Below, piece by piece: positions 35,161 to 44,303 of a DNA stretch of 64,000 bases; the first letter of the stretch is position 1, and each line of letters opens with the position of its first letter. Source of the DNA: CALAGJ01 sp964293305. Lineage in GTDB: Bacteria > Bacteroidota > Bacteroidia > Chitinophagales > Chitinophagaceae. The translations under genes were made by a program, and so were the position numbers. A model generated the notes under the pieces. The model did not search any database. It was not told where the DNA came from and saw only the letters and a program-made list of their open reading frames with translations. Where the stretch lies: the NCBI GenBank assembly GCA_964293305.1, contig CAXYYO010000001.1, forward strand, positions 1 to 64,000. The letters run 5' to 3'.

Positions 35161-36450
35161 ATGAAGCATTTGCCTATAAATCCTGAATTATTTATTGACA
35201 ATAGAAAACGTTTTGTGGCACGTATGAAGCCAAATAGTGTTGCCATTTTCAATAGCAATGATGAAGTACCAGTAAATGGAGATGCGATATATAAATTCCA
35301 GCAAAATAGTGACTTATATTGGTTAACAGGTGTGGAACAGGAAGATTCTATGGTTATTTTTTTTCCTGGAAATCCCGATAAAAAGTATAGAGAGGTTTTG
35401 GTATTAGTAAGACCAAATGAACTGAAAGAAAAATGGGATGGTCGTAGGCTTCGTGCAGAAGAAGCACGAAATCTTACTGGAATAGATACTATTGTTTGGT
35501 TGGATGCTATAGATCCATTGCTACAAGCCTGGATTCACCTAGCAGATACCATCTATTTAAATACCAATGAGAACGATAGAAAAGCAAGCACCCTTCCTAC
35601 TAGAGATTACAGATATATAATGGAAATGAAAAGGCGGTATCCCTTGCATCAATATGAAAGGAGTGCCCGCATAATGGTTGATTTAAGAGCCATTAAATCG
35701 AAATATGAAACAGCGGTTTTACAACAGGCTATTGACATTACCGAAAAGGCATTTCGCAGGTTATTGGGTTTTGTAAAACCAGGGGTAATGGAGTATGAAG
35801 TGGAAGCGGAATTGGTACATGAGTTTTTGCGCAATAGGGCAAGAGGAGAAGCCTATGGCAGTATTATAGCTAGTGGAGATAATGCCCGCACATTGCATTA
35901 TGTAAGCAATAATGCTGAGTGTAAAGATGGCGATATGCTACTGATGGATTTTGGTGCAAACTATGGTGGCTATGCCGCTGACCTTACACGTACCATTCCG
36001 GTCAATGGCAAATTTACCAAGCGTCAAAAAATAGTGTATAATGCCTGTCTTCAATTACACTTATATGCCAAAAGTATCCTTAAACCAGGCATCACAATAG
36101 TAGACTATCATGATAAAATTGGAGATGAAGCCACACAGGTTTTTTTGAAAATTGGGTTGATAACTAAGTCTGATGTAAAAAATGAAGATAAGGATAACAG
36201 GGCTCATCGTAAATATTTGTATCATGGCATTTCACATCACTTAGGAGTGGATGTGCATGACTTAGGATCAAAAGTATACCCGGTAAAAGCAGGAATGTTA
36301 TTCACCATAGAACCCGGTATTTATATTGAAGAAGAGCAAATGGGTGTGCGTATTGAGGATAATTACTGGATTACAAAAAATGGCAATATTAATCTCATGA
36401 AAAATATTCCAGTTACTGCTGATGAAATTGAAGAATTGATGAAAAAATAA
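35161..36450 (+). CDS. pepP: Xaa-Pro aminopeptidase (aminopeptidase P family)
   Basis: A 429-residue M24 metallopeptidase with an N-terminal creatinase-like domain (about 1-165) and a pita-bread catalytic domain. Metal ligands are visible as the two Asp in MDFGANYGGYAADLTRT, the His in the HHLGVDVHD segment, and Glu in TIEPGIYI and VRIEDNY. It removes the N-terminal residue before proline. Length and order match PepP. It precedes pssA by about 98 bp. Confidence 0.9.
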   Translation: MKHLPINPELFIDNRKRFVARMKPNSVAIFNSNDEVPVNGDAIYKFQQNSDLYWLTGVEQEDSMVIFFPGNPDKKYREVLVLVRPNELKEKWDGRRLRAEEARNLTGIDTIVWLDAIDPLLQAWIHLADTIYLNTNENDRKASTLPTRDYRYIMEMKRRYPLHQYERSARIMVDLRAIKSKYETAVLQQAIDITEKAFRRLLGFVKPGVMEYEVEAELVHEFLRNRARGEAYGSIIASGDNARTLHYVSNNAECKDGDMLLMDFGANYGGYAADLTRTIPVNGKFTKRQKIVYNACLQLHLYAKSILKPGITIVDYHDKIGDEATQVFLKIGLITKSDVKNEDKDNRAHRKYLYHGISHHLGVDVHDLGSKVYPVKAGMLFTIEPGIYIEEEQMGVRIEDNYWITKNGNINLMKNIPVTADEIEELMKK

Positions 36451-36548
36451 TGGCTATTTAAAAACCGATTTGCCAATATCGAATCTTAATATAGAGAAAA
36501 CGTGATGAGCACATTTGCATATCGATATTGAAACACGAAATGTAAAAA

Positions 36549-37358
36549 ATGAAACAAATTCCAAACCTGTTTACATTGGGTAATCTGTTTTGTGGATGTA
36601 TCGCCATTGTTTATACTTTACAAAATGGATTAGTTCCGTTGTATTACAACAATGCGCAAGCCATTATGCCCGATGTAAATGAATTGGGTACTCAATACAT
36701 AAATATTCCTGAAAAAATATTTTATGCCTCTTTATTTATAGGCATTGCAGCGGTTATAGATTTTTTTGATGGTTTTGTTGCCCGTCTCATGGGTGCATCT
36801 TCATCTATGGGCAAACAATTGGACTCACTGGCAGATGTGGTAAGTTTTGGGGTAGCTCCAGGTATGATTGTTTATCAATTCTTGAGACTTGCCTATGCAC
36901 AGCAAGTAGATGGCATTCTTATTTCATCCATTTATTTATTACCAGCATTTATTATCCCTTGTGCAGCAGCATGGCGTTTGGCTCGTTTTAATATTGATAC
37001 CAGCAAAACACTATATTTTAAAGGAGTTCCCGTACCTGCAGCAGGATTATTTATTGCTTCATTTCCACTTATCTATTGGACGAATGAGTATTCTTTTATA
37101 ACAGGTTTATTCATTAATCCTTGGTTTTGGTATGCTGTCATTATTTTTGTAAGTGGATTGATGATAAGCACCCTGCCAATGCTTGCATTAAAATTTCAAG
37201 ATGTAAACATCAAAAAGTTATTGCCGTTTATAATTATAGCTGCTACTATCATTTTATCATCCATTTTTATGGGATGGTTATCCATACCACTTAGTTTTTT
37301 GGTATATGTTCTGTTATCTTTGTTCACTTTAAAAAAGCAAATTAATGGCCGATTATAA
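36549..37358 (+). CDS. pssA: CDP-diacylglycerol-serine O-phosphatidyltransferase
   Basis: A 269-residue integral membrane enzyme with the CDP-alcohol phosphotransferase motif D-G-x2-A-R-x8-G-x3-D-x3-D, read as DGFVAR, then GKQLDSLADVVSFG. It makes phosphatidylserine, the precursor of phosphatidylethanolamine. About seven to eight hydrophobic segments flank the motif. Its end overlaps the purS start by 14 bp. The N-terminal PNLFTLGNLFCG start is characteristic of the Gram-positive-like PssA subfamily. Confidence 0.9.
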   Translation: MKQIPNLFTLGNLFCGCIAIVYTLQNGLVPLYYNNAQAIMPDVNELGTQYINIPEKIFYASLFIGIAAVIDFFDGFVARLMGASSSMGKQLDSLADVVSFGVAPGMIVYQFLRLAYAQQVDGILISSIYLLPAFIIPCAAAWRLARFNIDTSKTLYFKGVPVPAAGLFIASFPLIYWTNEYSFITGLFINPWFWYAVIIFVSGLMISTLPMLALKFQDVNIKKLLPFIIIAATIILSSIFMGWLSIPLSFLVYVLLSLFTLKKQINGRL

Positions 37359-37596
37359 TGTACAGATTAAGGTAATGTTATTGAAAGACTTGCTTGACCC
37401 ACAAGGCAAAGCAGTGCAGGGTAGTATGCATAGTTTAGGTTTGGACACCGTAAAAGATGTAAGAGTAGGAAGACATATTACATTGTCCATACAGGCAGAT
37501 TCAGAAGAGTCTGCAAGAAATGCAGCAGAAGATGCCTGCAAGAAATTATTGGCCAATCCGGTAATGGAATATTACGAAATTGAAATGATTCAGTAA
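37345..37596 (+). CDS. purS: phosphoribosylformylglycinamidine synthase subunit PurS
   Basis: An 83-residue protein with the complete PurS fold pattern: a strand YNVQIKVMLL, DPQGKAVQGSMHSLG and VKDVRVGRHITLSIQ. It is the small structural subunit that links PurQ glutaminase and PurL synthetase in purine synthesis. It overlaps pssA by 14 bp and is followed by rsmI after 24 bp. purQ and purL are not in the window. Confidence 0.92.
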   Translation: MADYNVQIKVMLLKDLLDPQGKAVQGSMHSLGLDTVKDVRVGRHITLSIQADSEESARNAAEDACKKLLANPVMEYYEIEMIQ

Positions 37597-37620
37597 GACT
37601 TTTCTAGTTGTTTATTTTTA

Positions 37621-38337
37621 ATGAGTGATGCAGATAATCTATCAACTGATATGCAACCCCTTCAAAAGGGTACATTGTATATTGTGCCTACTCCATTGGG
37701 CAACCTTAGGGATATTACTTTAAGAGCTATAGAAGTATTAAAACAGGTGGATGTTATACTCTGTGAAGATACTAGAAGCAGTGGTAAATTGTTAAGTTTT
37801 TATAAAATTTCAAAACCGCTATCTCCCTACCATTTGCACAATGAACACAAAATTTCAGCACATATAGGAGATCAGTTACTGTCCGGAAAAACGATGGCAT
37901 TAATAACCGATGCCGGTACACCTGCCATCAGCGACCCTGGTTTTTTATTAGTAAGGACATGTATTAGCAGGGCGATAAAAGTGGAATGTTTGCCCGGTGC
38001 CACTGCATTTGTACCTGCATTAGTTAATAGTGGATTGCCCACACAGCATTTTGTATTTGAAGGATTTTTGCCATTAAAAAAGGGTAGGCACACAAAACTG
38101 CTTAGCCTAGCTGAAGAAGAAAGAACAATCATTGTATATGAAAGTCCGGTGAGGCTTTTAAAAACATTAAAAGATTTTTTAACATATTTTGGGTCAGACA
38201 GAATTGTAAGCGTAAGCAGGGAGTTGACTAAATTGCACGAAGAAAATTTTCAGGGAAGCTTAAATGTTGTAATTGAGCATTTCAGCAGTAAAACTGTAAA
38301 AGGCGAAATCGTAATTGTAATAGCGGGTAAATGCTGA
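37621..38337 (+). CDS. rsmI: 16S rRNA (cytidine1402-2'-O)-methyltransferase RsmI
   Basis: A 238-residue tetrapyrrole-methylase-fold enzyme. Family marks are the start IVPTPLGNLRDITLRAIE, CEDTRSSGKLL, the SAM-site TDAGTPAISDPGF and the ECLPGATAFVPAL segment. It methylates C1402 in the decoding centre of 16S rRNA. It lies 24 bp after purS and 17 bp before the PepSY-like gene, so the run pssA-purS-rsmI and beyond may be one transcript. Confidence 0.92.
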   Translation: MSDADNLSTDMQPLQKGTLYIVPTPLGNLRDITLRAIEVLKQVDVILCEDTRSSGKLLSFYKISKPLSPYHLHNEHKISAHIGDQLLSGKTMALITDAGTPAISDPGFLLVRTCISRAIKVECLPGATAFVPALVNSGLPTQHFVFEGFLPLKKGRHTKLLSLAEEERTIIVYESPVRLLKTLKDFLTYFGSDRIVSVSRELTKLHEENFQGSLNVVIEHFSSKTVKGEIVIVIAGKC

Positions 38338-38354
38338 ACACAAATAAATATTAA

Positions 38355-38783
38355 ATGAAGTCAATTTTTATAACTACCATTTTTTTAAGTACGTTTCAAA
38401 TTATGTTGCATGCGCAGCAGATGAATGTACCGAAAACGGTGGAGCAGTCGTTTAATAGCCGATACCCACATGCGGCCTCGGAGCAATGGGAAAAATTACA
38501 CAATAGATACGAAGTAGATTATACCCTGAATGGAAAGAAAATGCGTTCTTGTTTTTCGCATGACGGCACTTGGAATAATACCTGTAGGCAAGTGCAGCCA
38601 AATGAATTGCCACAATCTGTACTAGCCGCAACGAATAAAGCTGTAAATACTGGATGGAAAATAGATGAAATTTATGAATGGCAAATTTCGGGAAAGCCTT
38701 TGGAATACCATGTAAGCCTAAAAAAGGCAAAACAAAAAAAAGAAATTATCATCACAGCACTTGGCCAGATAGTTTCAAAATAA
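38355..38783 (+). CDS. PepSY-like periplasmic protein
   Basis: A 142-residue exported protein with a signal peptide (cleavage near LHAQQM at 21). The mature part resembles the putative PepSY-like, beta-lactamase-inhibitor-like domain common in Bacteroidota: SFNSRYPHAASEQWE, then YEVDYTLNGKKMRSCFSHDG. The family has no firm function. Start ATG 38355 follows rsmI by 17 bp and precedes the M1 peptidase by 28 bp, so it is probably co-transcribed. Confidence 0.75.
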   Translation: MKSIFITTIFLSTFQIMLHAQQMNVPKTVEQSFNSRYPHAASEQWEKLHNRYEVDYTLNGKKMRSCFSHDGTWNNTCRQVQPNELPQSVLAATNKAVNTGWKIDEIYEWQISGKPLEYHVSLKKAKQKKEIIITALGQIVSK

Positions 38784-38811
38784 TAACTGAACTAATCAAA
38801 AAATATTTAGG

Positions 38812-40707
38812 ATGTTGAATATCAAATTTTCATGCAGGAATGCTTGCATTAGGTTGTTTACATTATTTTTTATAACTATTTTTTTCTCTACATCTTATTT
38901 ATCTGCTCAGGTAGATAGATGGCAACAGCGTATATGTTATACCATGAATGTGCAGGTAGATGCTGCACAAAATAAATTTTCTGGAACCCAAAAAATTGAG
39001 TATTGGAATAATAGTCCAGATACTTTAGACAGGGTATTTTTCCATTTATACTGGAACGCATTTAAACCCGGTAGCATGATGGATACAAGAAGCCGGGAAC
39101 TTGGTAAAACGGTGTTATTTCAAAGAAAAAATGGCGATCCGGTTTTAGATTGGGATGGACGAGTTAAAGATAGAATCCTTAATCTTCAGGAAAATGAAAT
39201 TGGCTACCAGCATGTAAATAGTATAAAAATAAATGGAGTATTGCAAACACTTATTGAGCATGAAACCATTTTAGAAGTGCAACTCCTTAAGCCTATTCTA
39301 CCAAAAGCAAAAACAGTTTTAGAGGTAAGTTTCAATGCTCAAGTACCACTACAGGTGAGGAGGAGTGGTAGAGATAATGCAGAGGGTATCCGATTTAGTA
39401 TGAGTCAATGGTACCCAAAAATGGTAGAATATGATTATCAGGGGTGGAATGCCAACCCATATATAGCTAGGGAGTTTTATGGCGTTTGGGGTGATTTTGA
39501 TGTACATATCAATATTGACAAGACATATCTTGTGGCAGGTACAGGTACTATTCAAAACCCGGATGAGGTGGGCGGCGGATATGAATCTGGCATAGCTAAA
39601 ATAAAAATACCAACAGGTTCAAATAAAAATTGGCATTTTGTAGCAAAGAATGTACACGATTTTGTATGGGCAGCAGATCCGCAGTATAAACTACTCAAGC
39701 AGCAAATTGCAGATGGCCCGATGATTTATATGGTATATAAAGATAAAGACAGTGTGCAAGCGGTATGGCAACAGTTATTAGAGACAGTAGTAAAAATATA
39801 CCCATACATCAAAGAGAATTTTGGAGCATATCCTTATAAAAATTATTCGTTTATACAAGGGGGAGATGGTGGTATGGAATATCCAATGGCCACCCTTATA
39901 AAATCTGCAAGCACCGGTACCGCAATACATGAATGGATGCACAGTTGGTATCAGGGAGTATTGGGTACAAATGAGAGCCTTTATTCCTGGATGGATGAAG
40001 GGTTTACAACTTATGCAGAAAGTAAAATAAGTGCATGGCTAAAAAATGACAATAGTTTTCCTTTTGCAGACGACTATGATGGTTACTATAGTTTACAAAA
40101 AAGCGGTAAGGAAGAGCCCATGAGCACACATGCAGATCACTACAACACAAACTATGCATATTCTTTAGATGCTTATTCAAAAGGTTCAGTATTTCTTGCA
40201 CAATTGGGTTATATTGTGGGAGACAGCATGCTGCATCAAATCATGATTCAGTACTATAACACATGGGGCTTCAAGCATCCAAATCCAAATGATTTTATTA
40301 GGATTGCTGAAAAAAAAACGGGTATAGTATTACAATGGTATAAAGAATATTGGATCAATAGTACTAAAGCAATTGACTATGCTATTAGTGATGTAAAAGA
40401 TGGATCCGGAAAAGCAAATATTTCCATTAAGCGTGTGGGGCTTATGCCCATGCCGCTTGATATTGAGATAGCATATAAAGATGGCACCAATGAAACGATC
40501 TACATCCCTTTGGGTCTTATGTACGGGGTGAAAAATGCAGAATCTCCAAATGCAAGAAAGATACTTACACCATGGAAATGGGTAAATACTGATTATGAAT
40601 TTATGGTAGAAAAGCCGGTAAGTCAAATCAAATCTATTGAGATTGACCCTTCAAAGCGTATGGCAGATATCAATAGGGTTAATAATAAAATTGTAGTGCC
40701 GGAATAG
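38812..40707 (+). CDS. M1-family zinc aminopeptidase, exported
   Basis: A 631-residue metallopeptidase with an N-terminal signal or anchor segment (about 13-32, LSAQ). The zinc site is H373-E374-W-M-H377, and the third ligand E396 lies 18 residues later in WMDEGFTTYAES. The exopeptidase-like motif reads GGDGGMEYPM in place of GxMEN. It is likely periplasmic, digesting peptides from the outside. It closes the pepP-to-M1 run; the strong promoter at 40868 begins the next operon. Confidence 0.88.
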   Translation: MLNIKFSCRNACIRLFTLFFITIFFSTSYLSAQVDRWQQRICYTMNVQVDAAQNKFSGTQKIEYWNNSPDTLDRVFFHLYWNAFKPGSMMDTRSRELGKTVLFQRKNGDPVLDWDGRVKDRILNLQENEIGYQHVNSIKINGVLQTLIEHETILEVQLLKPILPKAKTVLEVSFNAQVPLQVRRSGRDNAEGIRFSMSQWYPKMVEYDYQGWNANPYIAREFYGVWGDFDVHINIDKTYLVAGTGTIQNPDEVGGGYESGIAKIKIPTGSNKNWHFVAKNVHDFVWAADPQYKLLKQQIADGPMIYMVYKDKDSVQAVWQQLLETVVKIYPYIKENFGAYPYKNYSFIQGGDGGMEYPMATLIKSASTGTAIHEWMHSWYQGVLGTNESLYSWMDEGFTTYAESKISAWLKNDNSFPFADDYDGYYSLQKSGKEEPMSTHADHYNTNYAYSLDAYSKGSVFLAQLGYIVGDSMLHQIMIQYYNTWGFKHPNPNDFIRIAEKKTGIVLQWYKEYWINSTKAIDYAISDVKDGSGKANISIKRVGLMPMPLDIEIAYKDGTNETIYIPLGLMYGVKNAESPNARKILTPWKWVNTDYEFMVEKPVSQIKSIEIDPSKRMADINRVNNKIVVPE

Positions 40708-40867
40708 AAAAAATTAATAAATATTCTTGGTTTTGTAGTTTCCTAAATTTGTTTTAAATTCAACGAATACCCAATTAAATTGTTGTTTTTGCCAAATTCT
40801 ATCATTGCGAAAACAGGGATATTTCTATACAAATGCCTGTTTGTTTACAAAAACATATTTACATTAG

Positions 40868-40899
40868 TTTGGTTTGAATAGCCCGCTCTTGTATTTTTG
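40868..40899 (+). promoter_or_regulatory. promoter for the polysaccharide operon
   Basis: TTTG (40868-40871), 20 nt, then TATTTTTG (40892-40899): full consensus. It supports a leader of about 30 nt and the wza-like start at 40936. Confidence 0.75.
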
Positions 40900-40935
40900 C
40901 GTGCCTTTTTGAAAAAAGCACTAAAAATCTTAATA

Positions 40936-41745
40936 ATGATGAGAGCGGCATCCCGGAGTTTGTTTTACCTATTTTTGTTTGTAATAACAACTTCATTATT
41001 TTCTTGCAAAGTACAGCGTATCGCTTACTTCAAAGACATATCTGATTCAGTAGATGTAAAATCTTTTCAAACTGCTGAATTAACTCCCCCTGTTATTTTA
41101 CCTGATGATGTGTTAAATATCGTGATTCAAACCTTGGACCCAAATGCGAATGCAATTTTGAACCAAGGAAATTTGGCTATTAACGCTGGCGCCACAACTG
41201 CTGGTAGTAGTGTTGGACAATTGGCAGTTTCTGGATACTTAGTAGATCATGAAGGATTCGTACACCTTCCATATGTTGGTGATTTGCAAGTAAAAAGCTT
41301 AACAACATCTCAGGTTCGTAAGTTAGTACAGGACAAAATTTCTTACTATTTCAAAGATCCAGTTGTAAATGTTAGGTTCTCTAATTTTAAAATTACTGTT
41401 TTGGGTGAAGTTAGAAATCCTACATCTTTTCTAGTACCGTATGAATCCCCGACTATTATTGATGCCATAGGTTTAGCTGGCGATATTACCATATTTGGAA
41501 GAAGAGATAATGTGATGCTCATCCGGAGTAAACCTAATGGCGAAAAACAAGTAACACGTATAAACCTAGATAGTAGCTATTCATTTAGCTCCCCTTCTTT
41601 TTATCTTCGGCCTAATGATGTTGTATATGTAGAACCTACGAATGATAGAGTTCAAAGTACAAGCGCTTATCGTACAAGGGATATAGCAATAATTAGTAGC
41701 GCACTTTCTCTAATGATTATTATCACAGCACGATTGATTAGATAG
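40936..41745 (+). CDS. polysaccharide export outer-membrane lipoprotein (Wza-like)
   Basis: A roughly 269-residue lipoprotein: signal MMRAASRSLF, lipobox FSC before KVQRIAYFKD. It then has a polysaccharide export domain (PDDVLNIVI and VSGYLVDHEGFVHLPYVGDLQVKSL) and a SLBB-like domain (KITVLGEVRNPTSFLV). A C-terminal hydrophobic helix is present. It should form the outer-membrane channel of a capsule or exopolysaccharide exporter. The frame extends to a TTG at 40897, inside the -7 box, so ATG 40936 or 40939 is the start. It precedes the tyrosine kinase gene by 49 bp. Confidence 0.85.
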   Translation: MMRAASRSLFYLFLFVITTSLFSCKVQRIAYFKDISDSVDVKSFQTAELTPPVILPDDVLNIVIQTLDPNANAILNQGNLAINAGATTAGSSVGQLAVSGYLVDHEGFVHLPYVGDLQVKSLTTSQVRKLVQDKISYYFKDPVVNVRFSNFKITVLGEVRNPTSFLVPYESPTIIDAIGLAGDITIFGRRDNVMLIRSKPNGEKQVTRINLDSSYSFSSPSFYLRPNDVVYVEPTNDRVQSTSAYRTRDIAIISSALSLMIIITARLIR

Positions 41746-41794
41746 AACAATTATAATTTAGATAAACACCAAATAATTAATTAAATCGCTTACA

Positions 41795-44212
41795 ATGCAA
41801 GATTTGAATACGGATTTTAATGTTAATGGCGCACCTACTCAGCAGGATGTTGATTTAAAATTTATTGTTGCCAAAATATTTGGTAACTGGTATTGGTATA
41901 TTATTTCAATCATCATATTTTTAGCATTAGGCGTTCTTGTGCAATTATATACTTCTCCACGCTATGCAGTAAAGGCTAGAGCGTTAGTAAATGGTTACAC
42001 TGGAACCGGCAAAGGAATAACTGGAACTAGTGAAACAACCATGTTGGCAGAACTGGGAATGTTTTCTGTCCCAAATACAGTAAGTAACGAGCTAGAAATT
42101 ATACATTCTAGAAAAATTGTTCAGCAGGTTGTATATGACCAACAGCTTAATGTAACTTACTTGGCTCAAGGTACAATACGCTATGAAGAATCGTATAAGA
42201 GTTCACCCTTTTTTATAAAGATTACAGATTTACTCTCTGTACTCCCTAATCCTATTGAGTATGACATACGTGTACTTAATGCAAACGAAGTACAATTCAA
42301 AGATTTGGAAACGGATAGCACATTTACACTAAAGTGGGGAGATTCTATAAGAACATACTATGGAAGTTGGATATTAGAGAGAAACCCGGCTGTAACAGAA
42401 ACAAATCCAAAGCACAGATTGGGAATGATCATTACTTCTTATGGCGCAGCTTTAAGTAGATATCTAACATCAATTGAAGCGATAACTACCAATGAATTTG
42501 TAAATATTATAGACATTGAGATTGATGGCCCCACACCTGAAAAAAATGAAGATATTCTTAGGCATTTATTAGAAATATATGTGAGGGCAGATATTAATGA
42601 ACGCAATAGAATTGCAGATAGTACAATAGGTTTTATTAATAGCCGAATTGGTGGTGTGGCAGCAGATTTGGATAATATTGACAGAGGAATAGAAAATTTC
42701 AAAAAGGAAAATAACCTCACAGACTTATCTGAAGATGCCAAGTTAGTATTGAATACCACCTCAGATTTAAATAAAGAACTTGCTTCCAAAGAGGTACAAT
42801 TAAAAGTAATTTCTGATTTGGAGAATTACCTTTCCGATTCTAAAAATGCAGCTCGAATAATGCCCACAACGGCACCCATACAGGATATGGCCTTTGTGAG
42901 TACGCTTGAAAAATATAATGCATTACAAATACAACGTCAGGGTTATTTGGCAAATTCAACAGAAGCAAATCCATTAATTAAAAACGTGGATATGCAGCTT
43001 GGTCAATTGAGAGGTGACTTACTTACTATGATGCGCACATATAAAAGTGGTCTCGTTGTGGCAAGAAATGATATGCAAAGTAGAAATGCTGAAGTTATGA
43101 CACGCATGTCTAAAGTACCCACTCAAGAACGTCAGTTTTTGGATTTTACTCGACGCCAAAACGTAATGCAAGAATTGTATCTATTCTTGCTTCAAACTCG
43201 TGAGCAATCTGCTGTTTCTAAAACAAATAACATTTCTCCGATAAGAATTTTTGATTCACCGCAAAGGGATCCAATGCCTTATTTTCCTAATTTTATTCTT
43301 ATATCCATTGCGGCGATATTTTTAGGTTTAGTAATACCTTCTGTTGTCATCTTTATGAGAGAACTTTTGAATACAAAGGTTCTTACATCCGATGATATAA
43401 TTGCATCTACCAATGTGCCAATTGTTTCGGAAATTGTTCATACAAAGAGCGAAGAGCAGATTATTGCAGGTAAGGATTCACGCAGTGAAATAAGTGAACA
43501 ATTCAGGACATTAAGAACTAACTTACAATTCTTACTTCCCAATGCTACTGAAAAAGTTATTATGACTACTTCCAGTATGAGTGGTGAGGGAAAATCATTT
43601 GTTGCCATGAACTTAGCAAACGTCTTGGCTCTTTCCGGAAAAAAGGTTTGTTTAATGGAAATGGATTTGAGAAAACCTCGTATTTCTTCAGCATTAAAAA
43701 TGGATAACTCTGTAGGCTTCTCCAACTATATTGTGGATGATTCCATATCACCAAAGGATATCATTAGACAAACAAAAGTACACAACGATTTCTTTTTAAT
43801 TGGTTCAGGTACACTACCGCCAAACCCAGCTGAACTACTGGTTCATGATAAAGTAAATAAATTGTTTTCCGAATTGAAAGCACAGTTTGATTACATTGTT
43901 ATTGACTGTTCACCAGTTGGTTTGGTTACTGATTCTTTGTTACTTGGTAGGTATGCAGACATCGTTTTATATGTTGTTCGTCAAAGACATACATTTAAAA
44001 AGCAGATTGGAATAGTACAAAGTTTACAAAACGATCGTAAATTCCGTAAATTGGATATTATCTTTAATGACGTGAAACCTCTTCCTGGTTATGGTTATGG
44101 TTATGGCTATGGTCAGTCAGGAAATAAATATGGATATGGATATTACGATAATGAAAAGCAAGGTTTCTTCAAACGTCTTTTTGGAATGGGTAAGAACAAG
44201 AAAAAGGCTTAG
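41795..44212 (+). CDS. polysaccharide co-polymerase with tyrosine autokinase domain (Wzc-like)
   Basis: An 805-residue inner-membrane protein. It has a Wzz-type domain with a first membrane helix (about 35-52), a long coiled periplasmic region, a second helix (about 500-520), and a BY-kinase domain with Walker A S-G-E-G-K600-S and MEMDLRKPR. The C-terminal tail has a tyrosine-rich cluster starting GYGYGYGYG (about residues 766-774) and ends basic, the expected autophosphorylation site. It controls chain length and export with the Wza-like channel. It is followed by a perfect hairpin at 44251. Confidence 0.92.
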   Translation: MQDLNTDFNVNGAPTQQDVDLKFIVAKIFGNWYWYIISIIIFLALGVLVQLYTSPRYAVKARALVNGYTGTGKGITGTSETTMLAELGMFSVPNTVSNELEIIHSRKIVQQVVYDQQLNVTYLAQGTIRYEESYKSSPFFIKITDLLSVLPNPIEYDIRVLNANEVQFKDLETDSTFTLKWGDSIRTYYGSWILERNPAVTETNPKHRLGMIITSYGAALSRYLTSIEAITTNEFVNIIDIEIDGPTPEKNEDILRHLLEIYVRADINERNRIADSTIGFINSRIGGVAADLDNIDRGIENFKKENNLTDLSEDAKLVLNTTSDLNKELASKEVQLKVISDLENYLSDSKNAARIMPTTAPIQDMAFVSTLEKYNALQIQRQGYLANSTEANPLIKNVDMQLGQLRGDLLTMMRTYKSGLVVARNDMQSRNAEVMTRMSKVPTQERQFLDFTRRQNVMQELYLFLLQTREQSAVSKTNNISPIRIFDSPQRDPMPYFPNFILISIAAIFLGLVIPSVVIFMRELLNTKVLTSDDIIASTNVPIVSEIVHTKSEEQIIAGKDSRSEISEQFRTLRTNLQFLLPNATEKVIMTTSSMSGEGKSFVAMNLANVLALSGKKVCLMEMDLRKPRISSALKMDNSVGFSNYIVDDSISPKDIIRQTKVHNDFFLIGSGTLPPNPAELLVHDKVNKLFSELKAQFDYIVIDCSPVGLVTDSLLLGRYADIVLYVVRQRHTFKKQIGIVQSLQNDRKFRKLDIIFNDVKPLPGYGYGYGYGQSGNKYGYGYYDNEKQGFFKRLFGMGKNKKKA

Positions 44213-44250
44213 TATAATTATTGTACAATCATACTTTTAAGATATAAAAT

Positions 44251-44290
44251 AATATGCCATAAGCAATTGCTTATGGCATATTTCCTTAAT
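44251..44290 (+). terminator. perfect 32-nt hairpin between wzc-like and wzx-like genes
   Basis: AATATGCCATAAGCAA followed immediately by its exact reverse complement (44251-44282), then TTTCCTT. It could terminate or attenuate transcription between the kinase and the flippase genes. The following T-run is short. Confidence 0.6.
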
Positions 44291-44303
44291 TAATATATTG
44301 TAA

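Noticed and set aside
43438..43725. A minus-strand frame inside the tyrosine kinase gene
   Set aside because: Shadow of the conserved Walker region; no start context.
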